64,000 nucleotides of DNA. It comes from RUG11237 sp050874665. GTDB taxonomy: Bacteria; Bacillota; Clostridia; Lachnospirales; Lachnospiraceae. The position numbers and the translations under genes are program-made. Where the stretch lies: NCBI GenBank assembly GCA_050874665.1, contig JBNMLC010000002.1, positions 124,001-188,000 of the forward strand, written 5' to 3'. Position 1 is the stretch's first letter. Each line of letters opens with the position of its first letter. Positions 33,931 to 42,441 of this stretch are shown here, piece after piece. The notes under the pieces were generated by a model that saw only the letters and a program-made list of their open reading frames with translations, searched no databases and was not told where the DNA came from.

Positions 33931-35604
33931 TTAGTTACGATAATTGATGTAAATTATAGGCGTGTAGCCTGCTAAGCGTACTTCCTTTTTCCATTGGTCT
34001 ATGCGATTTTTTAGCATAAGCATATCTAAAGAACTTAAATCTACTTTATTGTCCGCGGTTGTGGGCAAATGTTCTGTGCGCTCAAGTATAAACCATAGTC
34101 CAACATTAAAGATTGGGGGCATATCGATTATTTCACCATGTTTATGCTTTTTTAGCGCAGTAAGAGATTGGTCGATTGCATAACATAAATCAGAGGATGA
34201 TTTTCCCTTTTTGACAGCAAACATAGTTGCAGTAGCTTTTTCATATAAATCCATTTTCTCATAGCCTTCTGATGTTCCAACCCTATCATGATTAGAAAAT
34301 GTTCCTTCTTGTTCTCTTAGCAGATTAAAACAACGTTCTGCATAATATTTATGTTTAAGAGCATTAGTAATTTGATTTTTTGTTTTACCACTATATTTGC
34401 GGTCATCCTTTTCAAGGTAATATTTTTCTTCTATAAATTGATTGTGTATTTGTTCATCAAAATCGTACTCTTCTTTGTAAAGAACGTTAATTTCATTTAT
34501 CGAAGCATTTAAATAAGATAAATAATCATGGTTGAACATATACCATTTTCCATTAGATAAAACGCATTTGTTTTCGTCATCGGTATATTCAATGATTTCT
34601 TTTAAACGTAGCGCTACAACAGGAGTTTCGTTTCTATATCGAACTAATTTGATTTTTGAGATTTTGTCTACTGTATCAATATAATTATCGTGACAAAATT
34701 GTCTGATTGTTTCGATATTAAGGTTAGTTAAAGTGTGGGGTTCTGCTTTTAAATATTTTAATTTAAATTCATCATCTAAATGATTGAATATTTCGTTTGC
34801 GCCTATTATTTCTAGTTCTGGAATGGAGAATAAAGGAGCATTTTGTTCTCCTAATAAGACTTCCAATAATATGTGTTCTATTTTTTGATTTAGTTCATTT
34901 AAAAGAGCGTCGTCTTTGACAAGTTGAAATAGTGGAATTTTATATTTAACGTGTTCTTCGGGTATTCTCAGAATATTTTCAACATACAGAATTACATCCA
35001 AAATACCATTAACAGTTTCATTCTCAATATTAAAGCGTATGGAGTTTCCGATTTCTATTGCAGGTTTAAATAAAAAGAAATTCTCATCGAGTTTAACATT
35101 TACCTTAAGCTTGGAAAAAGATTCTCCACTATTAAAATCAAGGTCATTATAATTAATATAGGTATTAACAGTTTTGTTGCGGGTGAGGTTTGGGGAAGTT
35201 AAAGTGGTCGTTTTAACATTTGTATACTCTATACGAGAAGCAAAGCTAAATCCATAGTCTCTGTCGCAAAATTTATCAATCTTGAAATAAGAACTACCAA
35301 AAGTTACTGCATAATTGTTTTCAGTATTTTCACTAATTTCTTCAATCAGTAAAACGGCTTTTGGAGATTTGAATGCATAGAATGGCTGTTCTGCAAATTC
35401 ATTTAGAAGCCAATTCCATGATATGTTTTCGTTACTTTGGTGTGGTTCTTCTAAATAAAGTGTAGCACCGAACTCACGGTCAGTATTATCATCATTTTTT
35501 GTTATAAAAATCGTATTTTTACGTTGTAAACTACTTGAAGCTAAACCATGCAAACAAGATTGGAACTTATTGGGGTCAATTTTATACAGATTTATACTAG
35601 CCAT
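33931..35604 (-). CDS. TIGR04141-like (DUF6119) sporadic protein
   Basis: 557 residues. The start SINLYKIDPNKF and the C-terminal GLWFILERTEHL, then DMLMLKNRIDQWKKEVRLAGYTP, fit the sporadically distributed TIGR04141 family as I recall it; this is family recognition rather than a measured match. Biochemical function is unknown, and members are frequent in mobile and defence regions. AGGAGG is upstream of the ATG. It is the last gene before attL and is downstream of the XRE gene on the same strand, so the pair is probably one operon. Confidence 0.75.
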   Translation of the reverse strand: MASINLYKIDPNKFQSCLHGLASSSLQRKNTIFITKNDDNTDREFGATLYLEEPHQSNENISWNWLLNEFAEQPFYAFKSPKAVLLIEEISENTENNYAVTFGSSYFKIDKFCDRDYGFSFASRIEYTNVKTTTLTSPNLTRNKTVNTYINYNDLDFNSGESFSKLKVNVKLDENFFLFKPAIEIGNSIRFNIENETVNGILDVILYVENILRIPEEHVKYKIPLFQLVKDDALLNELNQKIEHILLEVLLGEQNAPLFSIPELEIIGANEIFNHLDDEFKLKYLKAEPHTLTNLNIETIRQFCHDNYIDTVDKISKIKLVRYRNETPVVALRLKEIIEYTDDENKCVLSNGKWYMFNHDYLSYLNASINEINVLYKEEYDFDEQIHNQFIEEKYYLEKDDRKYSGKTKNQITNALKHKYYAERCFNLLREQEGTFSNHDRVGTSEGYEKMDLYEKATATMFAVKKGKSSSDLCYAIDQSLTALKKHKHGEIIDMPPIFNVGLWFILERTEHLPTTADNKVDLSSLDMLMLKNRIDQWKKEVRLAGYTPIIYINYRN

Positions 35605-35631
35605 TTTGTTACCTCCTTTAGCTATTTTTGT

Positions 35632-36192
35632 TTATTTATTGGCTTTTCGCCAGTTGATAGACGGTTCAAATCGCCCGCCATCATCACAGGTGAAAGGCCA
35701 ATTTATTTTCCATTCAAAATATTCTTTACGGGTAATTTCGTTATCTGCAAGTTCTTGAAAGCGTATCGCCCACTCACGCATAAAGTCATTTATTTTGTTA
35801 TAATTCAATGCGATTGCCACCGGCGGAAATACACCATTATATTGGTAATCATTATACATACCATGGGCAATGCGTTTATCGTCTTTATCATTGTACTTTT
35901 GAAGTTGAAAAACATATAATGAGTTACCAACAGTTTCTTCAAGCCAAAAGAAATTCATCATAATCTGTTCCGCATTGCTTAACTCGACACCATCATAAAA
36001 ATTGATGTAGTTGCAATTTAGAATTTTGGCAAGTGCTTTGGCACTATCTAATTTAGGTATTCGTGTACCTGTTTCATATTGCCCAACTCGTACTGCCGCA
36101 CTCTTTTCTGTACTACCCAAAGCAAGTCCTAATTCTTTTTGTGTCATATTTCTATATTCTCGAATACGTTTAATACGTTCACTAATTTGCAT
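35632..36192 (-). CDS. XRE-family repressor with C-terminal extension
   Basis: 186 residues. HTH: RNMTQKELGLALGSTEKSAA, with VRVGQYETGTRIP following. The C-terminal region ending YFEWKINWPFTC is shared in type with the XRE protein at 44911-45459, showing that the two elements carry the same control module. It is transcribed divergently from the excisionase/integrase genes and likely represses them through the palindrome at 36235-36252. Confidence 0.85.
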   Translation of the reverse strand: MQISERIKRIREYRNMTQKELGLALGSTEKSAAVRVGQYETGTRIPKLDSAKALAKILNCNYINFYDGVELSNAEQIMMNFFWLEETVGNSLYVFQLQKYNDKDDKRIAHGMYNDYQYNGVFPPVAIALNYNKINDFMREWAIRFQELADNEITRKEYFEWKINWPFTCDDGGRFEPSINWRKANK

Positions 36193-36234
36193 ACCATTAC
36201 TCCTATACTTGACAACCTATATACATTACACTAA

Positions 36235-36252
36235 ATATACCATATCGTATAT
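36235..36252. promoter_or_regulatory. Candidate operator of the element 1 repressor
   Basis: ATATAC, six bases, GTATAT: an inverted repeat in the divergent XRE/excisionase promoter region, about 45 bp upstream of the XRE start. Confidence 0.55.
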
Positions 36253-36282
36253 AAAAAATCAAATATGAATTGAAATAAACGG

Positions 36283-36311
36283 TTGACAAAGAAAAATAAT
36301 AGGAATATAAT
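36283..36311 (+). promoter_or_regulatory. Sigma-A promoter of excisionase/integrase (element 1)
   Basis: TTGACA (36283-36288), 17 bp, TATAAT (36306-36311), both perfect consensus hexamers. Confidence 0.88.
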
Positions 36312-36362
36312 TGCATAAATCAAAAATGTATATAAATATTCAAAAATGAAAGGAAAAATAGT

Positions 36363-36557
36363 ATGAATACACAGGAAAAAACTTACGTTACTGCTTCTGA
36401 ACTTGCCAAAACCCTTGATATTTCAATGGGAAAGTCATACAAGATAATTCGGCAGTTAAACAGCGAATTGGCAAAAGAGGGGTTTATTACCGTAGCAGGG
36501 AAGTGTCCACGCCGCTATTTGGAGAAGAAGTGGTATGGTTCTGGAACATCAAATTAG
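36363..36557 (+). CDS. xis: Excisionase-like small HTH protein
   Basis: 64 residues. TASELAKTLDISMGKSYKIIRQL is a MerR/Xis-type winged-helix start, and the tail is basic (CPRRYLEKKWYG). It is immediately upstream of the integrase and has a clear counterpart at 45857-46042. The Xis role comes from size, position and the paired integrase. Confidence 0.78.
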   Translation: MNTQEKTYVTASELAKTLDISMGKSYKIIRQLNSELAKEGFITVAGKCPRRYLEKKWYGSGTSN

Positions 36558-36578
36558 CGGTAAAGGAGAAATGATAAA

Positions 36579-37652
36579 TTGGCAGCAAAAGCAGAAAAAG
36601 ACCCTAAGACGGGCAAATGGCTTATACAGTATCGCTATACTGATTGGCAAGAAAATAGAAAGAAATCCACAAAACGTGGATTTAATACAAAGCGAGAAGC
36701 CGAAGAGTGGTTGCAAACATTTCTTGTGACACAGCAGGCGGATTTTAATATGCTGTTTGAGAATTTTTTAAAGATTTATTATGCGGATATGGAGACACGG
36801 TTACGAGAGCATACCATGAGGACAAAGAAGTATATCATTGACTTAAAGGTACTTCCGTTTTTTGGAAAGATGAAAATGAATGAAATCAAAGCCGCAGATA
36901 TTCGCAAGTGGCAGAATAAGTTGATACAGCAGGAGTATGCACCTACCTATCTAAGAACAATTAACAATCAAGTTGCGGCATTATTTAATTATGCGGTTAA
37001 GTATTATGATTTGCCTAATAATCCATGTAGAAAGGCAGGGAGTATTGGAAAAGGAAAAGCGGATGAAATGCAGTTTTGGACAAAGGAAGAATTTGATAAG
37101 TTTGTAGATACTGTGATGAACAAGCAACAATCTTACATGGCATTTATGACATTATTTTGGACGGGAATGAGATTAGGAGAACTGCTTGCGCTTAACGTAG
37201 GAGATGTAGATTTTGAAAAAAGAACAATTAGTATTACAAAATCATATCAGCGCATGAGTGGAAGAGATGTTATAACAGAACCTAAAACCCCAAGAAGTAA
37301 GCGAAGTATCACGATTCCACAGTTTCTTGTTATTGATTTGCAGGATTATGTGAACAGTATGTATGGAGTGGAGAAAGAGGATAGGCTGTTTCCTATCACA
37401 AAATACTATTTGGAGCATGAAATGCAACGAGGTATTAAGCAAAGCGGTGTAAAACGTATTCGGATACATGACATACGACACAGTCATGCGTCAATGCTTG
37501 TGGAAATGGGCTTTTCTCCGTTGGAAATTGCAAACAGGCTAGGGCATGAAAAAATTGAGACAACATTGAATACCTATTCTCATTTGTATCCGAATAAACA
37601 GGAACAGCTTGCGGATAGGCTTGATGCACAGTATAGAGAGGGACTGCAATGA
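36579..37652 (+). CDS. int: Tyrosine site-specific recombinase (integrase)
   Basis: 357 residues. Catalytic residues appear as TGMRLGELLALNVGDV (Arg), HDIRHSHASMLVEMG (His-x-x-Arg) and GHEKIETTLNTYSHLYP (His and nucleophilic Tyr). The N-terminal part has a arm-binding and SAM-like core-binding domain typical of Tn916/ICE integrases. It probably starts at TTG 36579, 11 bases after GGAG. It overlaps the next gene by four bases. Most likely drives integration at the guaA-adjacent site. Confidence 0.92.
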   Translation: MAAKAEKDPKTGKWLIQYRYTDWQENRKKSTKRGFNTKREAEEWLQTFLVTQQADFNMLFENFLKIYYADMETRLREHTMRTKKYIIDLKVLPFFGKMKMNEIKAADIRKWQNKLIQQEYAPTYLRTINNQVAALFNYAVKYYDLPNNPCRKAGSIGKGKADEMQFWTKEEFDKFVDTVMNKQQSYMAFMTLFWTGMRLGELLALNVGDVDFEKRTISITKSYQRMSGRDVITEPKTPRSKRSITIPQFLVIDLQDYVNSMYGVEKEDRLFPITKYYLEHEMQRGIKQSGVKRIRIHDIRHSHASMLVEMGFSPLEIANRLGHEKIETTLNTYSHLYPNKQEQLADRLDAQYREGLQ

Positions 37653-38011
37653 GTGGATTAGATAAAAATAGGATACGAAATCAAACAGTATGTTTTAGGG
37701 CAACAGCAGAGGAACGACGGCAGATAGAAGTGCGTATTGCTGTAAGTGGTATGCCAAAAGGTCAATTTTACATAGAATCTCTGTTACATCAGCAAATCAA
37801 TATTGTAGTAGGAAAATATCAAAGTGACCGTTTAAGCCTTGAAATTCGACGGTTAAGGGAACAATTGGAGAAAATATCGGAAAAGGACAAAGAAACGCTG
37901 TATGAGCCGTTAATGGACTGTAAAGCCCTTTTAACAGAACTTATAGAGTTGATAAAAAATAATGCCGAACGAGAAAGTGTGACTTCGGCTGATTTTGCAA
38001 CAGAAAAATAA
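37649..38011 (+). CDS. Ribbon-helix-helix-type small protein
   Basis: 120 residues with VCFRATAEERRQIEVRIAVSGMPKGQFYIESLL, a basic strand/helix/helix pattern like MobC/RHH proteins, and a coiled-coil C terminus (RLSLEIRRLREQLEKISEKD). It overlaps integrase by four bases. The homologue in the same position in element 2 is 47439-47780. Its role is not known; DNA binding is likely. Confidence 0.7.
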   Translation: MSGLDKNRIRNQTVCFRATAEERRQIEVRIAVSGMPKGQFYIESLLHQQINIVVGKYQSDRLSLEIRRLREQLEKISEKDKETLYEPLMDCKALLTELIELIKNNAERESVTSADFATEK

Positions 38012-38166
38012 AAGTCCTTGTATCTGCAAATACAAGAGCCCTCTGCTGTGATAAATAATTCTCTTTACAACAGTATATTAGCACGGCAGGTCTCTGATTG
38101 CAATAAGGAAATGGAGGTCTGAAATGGAAAACAAGGTAAAAATAATCAGTATGGACAACTGTTGAA

Positions 38167-39084
38167 GTGGAAGAAATAAAATGGCTTTGGAAGCCATATA
38201 TTCCGTTTGGAAAATTGACGATTATTCAAGGTGATCCGGGAGAGGGAAAAACAACATTTGCTTTATGGTTAGCGGCATTGCTTACACAAGGAAAGAGATT
38301 TGATGAGATAGGAAATATAGTTGGTTTAGAGCAGGTTAATGTAATTTATCAAATCGCAGAAGATGGAATTGCTGATACAGTAAAACCTCGATTACTTACT
38401 GCAGGTGCAGATTGTTCCAGAGTGAAAGTAATTGACGATTCGGAAAAAGCACTGAGCATGGATGATGAAAGATTAGAAATAGCTATAAAAGAAACAGGAG
38501 CAAAGTTACTAATTCTCGACCCATTGCAAGCGTATTTGGGTGATAAAGTCGATATGAACAGAGCTAATGAAGCAAGAGAAATGACAAAGAAATTAGGGGC
38601 TTTAGCAGAACGTACAGGATGTGCTGTTATTTTGGTGGGACATATGAATAAAGGAAGCGGAGCAAAGGCGGCTTATCGTGGAATTGGTTCAATAGATTTT
38701 TTTGCAATTGCACGTAGTGTTTTACTGGTGGCAAGAGTGCCGGATGATAGCACAATAAGAGCAGTTGCACAGATTAAAAACAATCTTGCCGCAGAGGGCA
38801 GTACAATGGCATTTCGATTAGATGAAAATGGTTTCTCTTGGATTGGAGAATATGATGTGTCCATTGACGAACTTCTTGCGGGATATTCCAACAATGATAA
38901 ACATAAAATGGCAGAAGATTTTTTGAAAAAAGTGTTGAGTGATGGGCAGACTGTTCCTGCTTTGGAAATCTTTGCAAGGGCAAAATCAATCGGGGTATCA
39001 AAAAGAACAATAGAAAATGTAAAACAGGAGTTAGGGATAAAGTCAATTAAAGACGGAAGTTCTTGGGTCTGGAAACTGGAGTAA
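38167..39084 (+). CDS. RepA/DnaB-like AAA ATPase, N terminus displaced by a one-base insertion
   Basis: 305 residues from GTG 38167. The P-loop is QGDPGEGKTTFALWLAA, and the Walker B-like LILDPLQAYLG fits RepA-type RecA-fold ATPases of mobile elements. The C-terminal KRTIENVKQELGI has an HTH look. An ATG at 38124 with GGAGG six bases upstream opens a frame (MENKVKIISMDN) that hits a TGA after CYS; removing T38160 would join it to VEVEEIKW at 38161. So the natural start is probably 38124 and the gene is frameshifted; the ATPase core is intact. Confidence 0.8.
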   Translation: MEEIKWLWKPYIPFGKLTIIQGDPGEGKTTFALWLAALLTQGKRFDEIGNIVGLEQVNVIYQIAEDGIADTVKPRLLTAGADCSRVKVIDDSEKALSMDDERLEIAIKETGAKLLILDPLQAYLGDKVDMNRANEAREMTKKLGALAERTGCAVILVGHMNKGSGAKAAYRGIGSIDFFAIARSVLLVARVPDDSTIRAVAQIKNNLAAEGSTMAFRLDENGFSWIGEYDVSIDELLAGYSNNDKHKMAEDFLKKVLSDGQTVPALEIFARAKSIGVSKRTIENVKQELGIKSIKDGSSWVWKLE

Positions 39085-39178
39085 AAAGAAGAACGTAACA
39101 CCGCAAAACTTGGTGGAATGAACACCGCAAAATGGAGAAGTAGTTTCTATACAATCTGCGGTGTTACGTTCTTCTTTT
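39084..39178 (+). terminator. Long hairpin terminator after the AAA ATPase gene
   Basis: 22-base arms 39084-39105 and 39157-39178 pair perfectly. The segment AACACCGCAAAA occurs twice inside (39098 and 39121), so the 3' arm could also pair with the second copy. Confidence 0.78.
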
Positions 39179-39303
39179 ATTACCCGCCGCAGGCGATTTA
39201 TTTTTTCTTTTATTGCTGAAAAGAAAAGCGGTAAAAGAAAAATTCACAGGATGGTGGCAGAATTAATAATGGATTTGATTTAATCTACAAGCACGAGGTG
39301 AAT

Positions 39304-39564
39304 ATGACAAGAGCACACATTGTATTGAAAAAGTGGATTGAGAAAAACTTTGTAATGGAAGATATTCAAATCGAATTTCCAGATAGCAGCTCCCTTACAA
39401 TAACGGACAGGATTGGAGAAAGTATGACAGTTACACTAAATCTTTTTTGTGACATTATAGAAGCTGATACAGGAAAAATTTTGGCAATAAGTAATCTCCC
39501 ACATGACATTCTGAAAGTGGGGTATGCATTGCCAAAAATATGGGAAGAACTTCCGTATAAATAG
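39304..39564 (+). CDS. Hypothetical protein of mobile elements (86 aa)
   Basis: Not recognised. The ATG at 39304 has a GAGG six bases upstream, better than the GTG at 39298. The sequence contains EFPDSSSLTITDRIGESMTV and LFCDIIEADTGKILAIS and looks soluble and acidic. It is in the position between the ATPase gene and the structured region that precedes the mobC-like genes. Confidence 0.6.
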   Translation: MTRAHIVLKKWIEKNFVMEDIQIEFPDSSSLTITDRIGESMTVTLNLFCDIIEADTGKILAISNLPHDILKVGYALPKIWEELPYK

Positions 39565-39740
39565 GTATTAAATTGCAGAATTTTTGATGGTTAGCAAGCA
39601 TAGGAAAATGTAATGCCACTCTGTGTCATAATTTCCCGCTTGCCAGTGGGGCTACGCCCCCTAAAACCCCCGTTACATTTGCTAACGGCGTAGCAAATTT
39701 TTGCCTGTGCGGCTGTTGAACATTCTGCAATTTAATCACC
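39564..39740. repeat. Inverted-repeat-bounded structured segment, candidate oriT or small transferable unit
   Basis: A perfect 15-bp inverted repeat (39567-39581 and 39722-39736) bounds a 155-bp interior. The interior has GGGGC/GCCCC (39648-39660) and ATTTGCTA/TAGCAAAT (39677-39698) hairpins. No protein is coded. It lies just upstream of mobC-like genes, where oriT is expected. A MITE-like unit is the other reading. Confidence 0.6.
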
Positions 39741-39802
39741 GTGATAACGCAGTGAATATCTATGTCTGCCTAGGAAAACAGGAGAGGAAGGAAATAGAGA
39801 AA

Positions 39803-40147
39803 ATGAATAATTATAATCGCCCAAATGACCGTATTGTCAGTATTCGATTATTACCAGAGGAAGCAGAAATTTTAAAAACAAAAGCAGAAGAAGCTCATAT
39901 GTCAAAAGCCTGATTTTTGAAGAATGTGCGTTTATATGGTGGTGCATACAAAAGGACAAATTTTACAAAAGGTGATACGGATAAATTGCTTTATGAAATT
40001 GACAGAATAGCAAACAATCTGAACCAGATTTGGGTTCATGGGTATGGTGATGAAAATATTGATGAAACCGAAGTCTTTAAGCTACGCGATAACTATTACA
40101 GATTGCTATCCGCTTTTTATGATTTTGTTCATGGAAAAGAGAAATAG
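39803..40147 (+). pseudogene. MobC-like protein interrupted by an in-frame TGA
   Basis: MobC-type mobilisation accessory protein. The first part, PNDRIVSIRLLPEEAEILKTKAEEAHMSKA, stops at TGA 39911-39913; the same frame continues with FLKNVRLYGGAYKRTNFTKGD and DRIANNLNQIWVHGYG, the standard MobC C-terminal half (patterns only). The two pieces would give about 114 residues. Either a broken gene or two peptides; a frame or nonsense change is the simplest reading. Confidence 0.75.
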
Positions 40148-40170
40148 AGCATATGGAAAAGGAGTGTGTT

Positions 40171-40524
40171 ATGGGAGTAAAAAGGCGAATGAGAAACTGC
40201 AACTTTAGTATGCGTTTACGAGAGCATGAAGAAGCATTGTTGGATGTAAAAAAGGACGAAGTAGGTATGACAAAATCAGATTATATACGAAATGCCATTT
40301 TGTTCGCTCCGGCAGGGGAACGACCACTCTATACTTTTGATTATGCGCAAAAAATGCGTCAAGAGATAAATGAAATCGGAAACAGTGTAAATGAAATTGC
40401 ACATATAGTAAATGGCAGACGGATAGTATTATCGGTTGATTTGAACGTATTGACAGAAGAGTACGCTAAATTGTTGGCAGAGAACGATAAATTTGTGCGT
40501 GACAAGGTGGAAACCCCATACTAA
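40171..40524 (+). CDS. mobC: MobC-like mobilisation accessory protein
   Basis: 117 residues. It starts GVKRRMRNCNFSMRLREHEEALL, with KSDYIRNAILF and EINEIGNSVNEIAHIVN, an RHH and helical layout of MobC proteins. ATG 40171 has AAGGAG seven bases upstream (40158-40163); the frame from 40153 lacks a site. No relaxase follows in element 1; the genes after it run in the opposite direction. Confidence 0.8.
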   Translation: MGVKRRMRNCNFSMRLREHEEALLDVKKDEVGMTKSDYIRNAILFAPAGERPLYTFDYAQKMRQEINEIGNSVNEIAHIVNGRRIVLSVDLNVLTEEYAKLLAENDKFVRDKVETPY

Positions 40525-40530
40525 GGAAAA

Positions 40531-40559
40531 ACGCCTTAACGGGCTGTTAAGACGCTTTT
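40531..40559 (+). terminator. Terminator between convergent genes in element 1
   Basis: CGCCTTAAC, loop GGGCT, GTTAAGACG with one internal mismatch, then TTTT. It separates mobC from the minus-strand membrane-protein gene. Confidence 0.75.
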
Positions 40560-40567
40560 GTTAAATG

Positions 40568-41227
40568 CTAATGCTGTCGTTTCCGGCGTGCTTCCGCACG
40601 CGCTTTTTCTACAATGTCTGAAACTTCTTGGTCAATTTCTTCATCCTTTAATAAATGGCAGGCTTCATTGTCCATATAATCAATCGGTTCTTCATAGGTT
40701 GGCTTGTGCCCTCTGCGTTGTTCAAGGCGTTTGGAAAGTTCAAGCATCCATTCGGGATTTCCTTTGTAAAGCTGTTGGGCTTTTACGGTTGATACGGTAG
40801 GAGCTTCTTCAACGTCGTCTTGTTCGGGAAGAGTTTCAGCTTTCGTATCTGGTTGAGCAGGTGGTTCGGACAATGAACGCTTGATAAAGATAATGTCATG
40901 TAATAAACAGAATATTGCTAATATTCCTAGTACAAGCGCCATGATACTTTCTGTAAGCCAAGAAACGAAAGCAATCAAATCATCAAGTTTAAATGCGATA
41001 AATAAGGCAAGTGCGGCGGTTCCGATAATGGCTAAAAGGTAATTCCTCGTTAAGTTTAGAACTATGCCGAATAGGGAAGCTATTAAGTAAGCGGCAGAAG
41101 CCATCATAAGCCCTGCCGTGACAGAGTTTATTGTGTAATCACTTCGTTTTATATCGTAGTATTGCAAATAGGCAAAGACACCAATAAAGAGCAAAATTTT
41201 TAATGTTTTTGTACTTAACTTATTCAT
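40568..41227 (-). CDS. Membrane protein with acidic cytosolic tail (unknown)
   Basis: 219 residues from ATG 41227. About four helices: ILLFIGVFAYLQYY, GLMMASAAYLIASLFGIVL, YLLAIIGTAALALFIAF, and IMALVLGILAIFCLLHDIIF. Then a Pro/Glu-rich linker and NPEWMLELSKRLEQRRGHKPTYEEPIDYMD. No known domain. The start overlaps the end of the next upstream gene by eight bases, so the two are coupled. Element cargo or a transfer-related function is possible. Confidence 0.65.
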   Translation of the reverse strand: MNKLSTKTLKILLFIGVFAYLQYYDIKRSDYTINSVTAGLMMASAAYLIASLFGIVLNLTRNYLLAIIGTAALALFIAFKLDDLIAFVSWLTESIMALVLGILAIFCLLHDIIFIKRSLSEPPAQPDTKAETLPEQDDVEEAPTVSTVKAQQLYKGNPEWMLELSKRLEQRRGHKPTYEEPIDYMDNEACHLLKDEEIDQEVSDIVEKARAEARRKRQH

Positions 41228-41414
41228 GTGTACCCTCCACTGCATAATTGCCATTTTGAGTAATCGTATAAATATGATTGGCTCTAATTGTAGCTTGGCG
41301 AAGTAAAAAGCGAACCCAATTTACAGACTGTTCATCGGAATTTGCTGATAATATGTCGAGCGAAGCAGAAGCAGCTTCGTCCATTAGAGCATACATTTTT
41401 TGGTAGTCTACCAT
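41220..41414 (-). CDS. Small protein (64 aa) upstream of the membrane protein
   Basis: VDYQKMYALMDEAASASLDIL, then SVNWVRFLLRQATIRANHIY. The ATG at 41414 has AGGAGG seven bases upstream; a longer frame to 41588 runs through the promoter. Unknown function; mobile elements often carry such small helical proteins. It is transcribed with the 40568 gene. Confidence 0.65.
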   Translation of the reverse strand: MVDYQKMYALMDEAASASLDILSANSDEQSVNWVRFLLRQATIRANHIYTITQNGNYAVEGTHE

Positions 41415-41445
41415 GTTTATTTCCTCCTGTGTGCTTTTGAGGTTG

Positions 41446-41475
41446 ATTATACCACACTGAACAACAAGAATGCAA
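41446..41475 (-). promoter_or_regulatory. Promoter for the minus-strand pair 41414-40568
   Basis: On the minus strand TTGCAT (41470-41475), 18 bp, TATAAT (41446-41451), with a TG upstream of the -10. Confidence 0.7.
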
Positions 41476-41559
41476 CGTGTAGTATAACATAAATTATATT
41501 TTGCGTTGTCGTATAATAACGAAAAATTCCATAAACTATATAAGAAGGAGGGACGGCTT

Positions 41560-41784
41560 ATGGAAAGAGAACATTTTGAGGAATACAAAAAATTAGGGCT
41601 GAATATTGCTTATTATAGAAAAGAACGTGGACTGTCTCAAATTCAACTGGCTGATAAGATAGATATAAGCAGAACCCATATGTCAAGGATAGAAAATAAC
41701 GATTGTGCAGTATCGCTGGATGTAATTTTTAGTATTGCAAAGGAGTTAAATATTCCTGTTGCAAAATTGTTTGAATTTCGGTAA
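41560..41784 (+). CDS. XRE-family regulator (74 aa)
   Basis: HTH in ERGLSQIQLADKIDISRTHMSRIEN, ending at AKLFEFR. The ATG at 41560 has AAGGAGG about ten bases upstream. It is followed by a promoter and then by an ImmA/IrrE gene, the usual repressor/antirepressor pairing, and it probably controls the downstream defence genes. Confidence 0.85.
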   Translation: MEREHFEEYKKLGLNIAYYRKERGLSQIQLADKIDISRTHMSRIENNDCAVSLDVIFSIAKELNIPVAKLFEFR

Positions 41785-41859
41785 GAATATCGTGTATATA
41801 ATGGAAGTGTTGTAGAAGAATAAAACTGTGAAATTGCTGAGGAATTTTTATGGATTCAG

Positions 41860-41887
41860 TTGCATTTGGAAAATATTATGATACAAT
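41860..41887 (+). promoter_or_regulatory. Promoter of the ImmA-cyclase-effector operon
   Basis: TTGCAT (41860-41865), 16 bp, TACAAT (41882-41887), 33 bp before ImmA. Confidence 0.7.
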
Positions 41888-41919
41888 AAAATTAAGTATG
41901 TATGCAAGGAGGTCTTGGT

Positions 41920-42441
41920 ATGAATGATGAGTTGAGAATGCTGATTAACAATTTGACACAAGATATTATCGACCTCTATGATATACAGATACCCATCCAA
42001 GATATAAATGCTGTTGTGGAAAAACTAGGTGGACGTATTGAAGTGAGTTTTAATATTGATAATATGTCTGATGGTAGCATAAGGAAGCAAGATGACGGTT
42101 TCGTTATATTTGTTTCGCCGTTTCAAAGTATGGAAAGAAGAAAATTTACCATAGCACATGAATTAGGACACCTGTTTTTGCATATGGGATATAGAATTAA
42201 TTCAGATTTGTGGAACCGTCAGGAAAATGCGACATACTACCGAGCAGGCGATTCATTAGAAGAGTATCAAGCAAATGAATTTGCTGCAGCTTTGTTGATG
42301 CCTAAGAAGAAGTATAAAGAAATTATGGATAAGAATACAATAGGCAATATGGTTGAAACAGGTAAGATTGCAAATTATTTTGGTGTTTCAATTTCGGCAG
42401 CGTCAAATAGGGGAAAATTTTTGGGGTATTTGCAATGGTAG
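41920..42441 (+). CDS. ImmA/IrrE-family metallopeptidase
   Basis: 173 residues. The zinc-peptidase HELGH motif is at residues 80-84 (IAHELGHLFLHMGY), with EYQANEFAAALLMP after it. The ATG at 41920 has AAGGAGG ten bases upstream; a start at 41902 would lie before it. ImmA/IrrE proteins cleave XRE repressors on stress signals, so this one may cut the 41560 regulator and release expression of the cyclase module. It overlaps the cyclase gene by seven bases. Confidence 0.9.
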   Translation: MNDELRMLINNLTQDIIDLYDIQIPIQDINAVVEKLGGRIEVSFNIDNMSDGSIRKQDDGFVIFVSPFQSMERRKFTIAHELGHLFLHMGYRINSDLWNRQENATYYRAGDSLEEYQANEFAAALLMPKKKYKEIMDKNTIGNMVETGKIANYFGVSISAASNRGKFLGYLQW

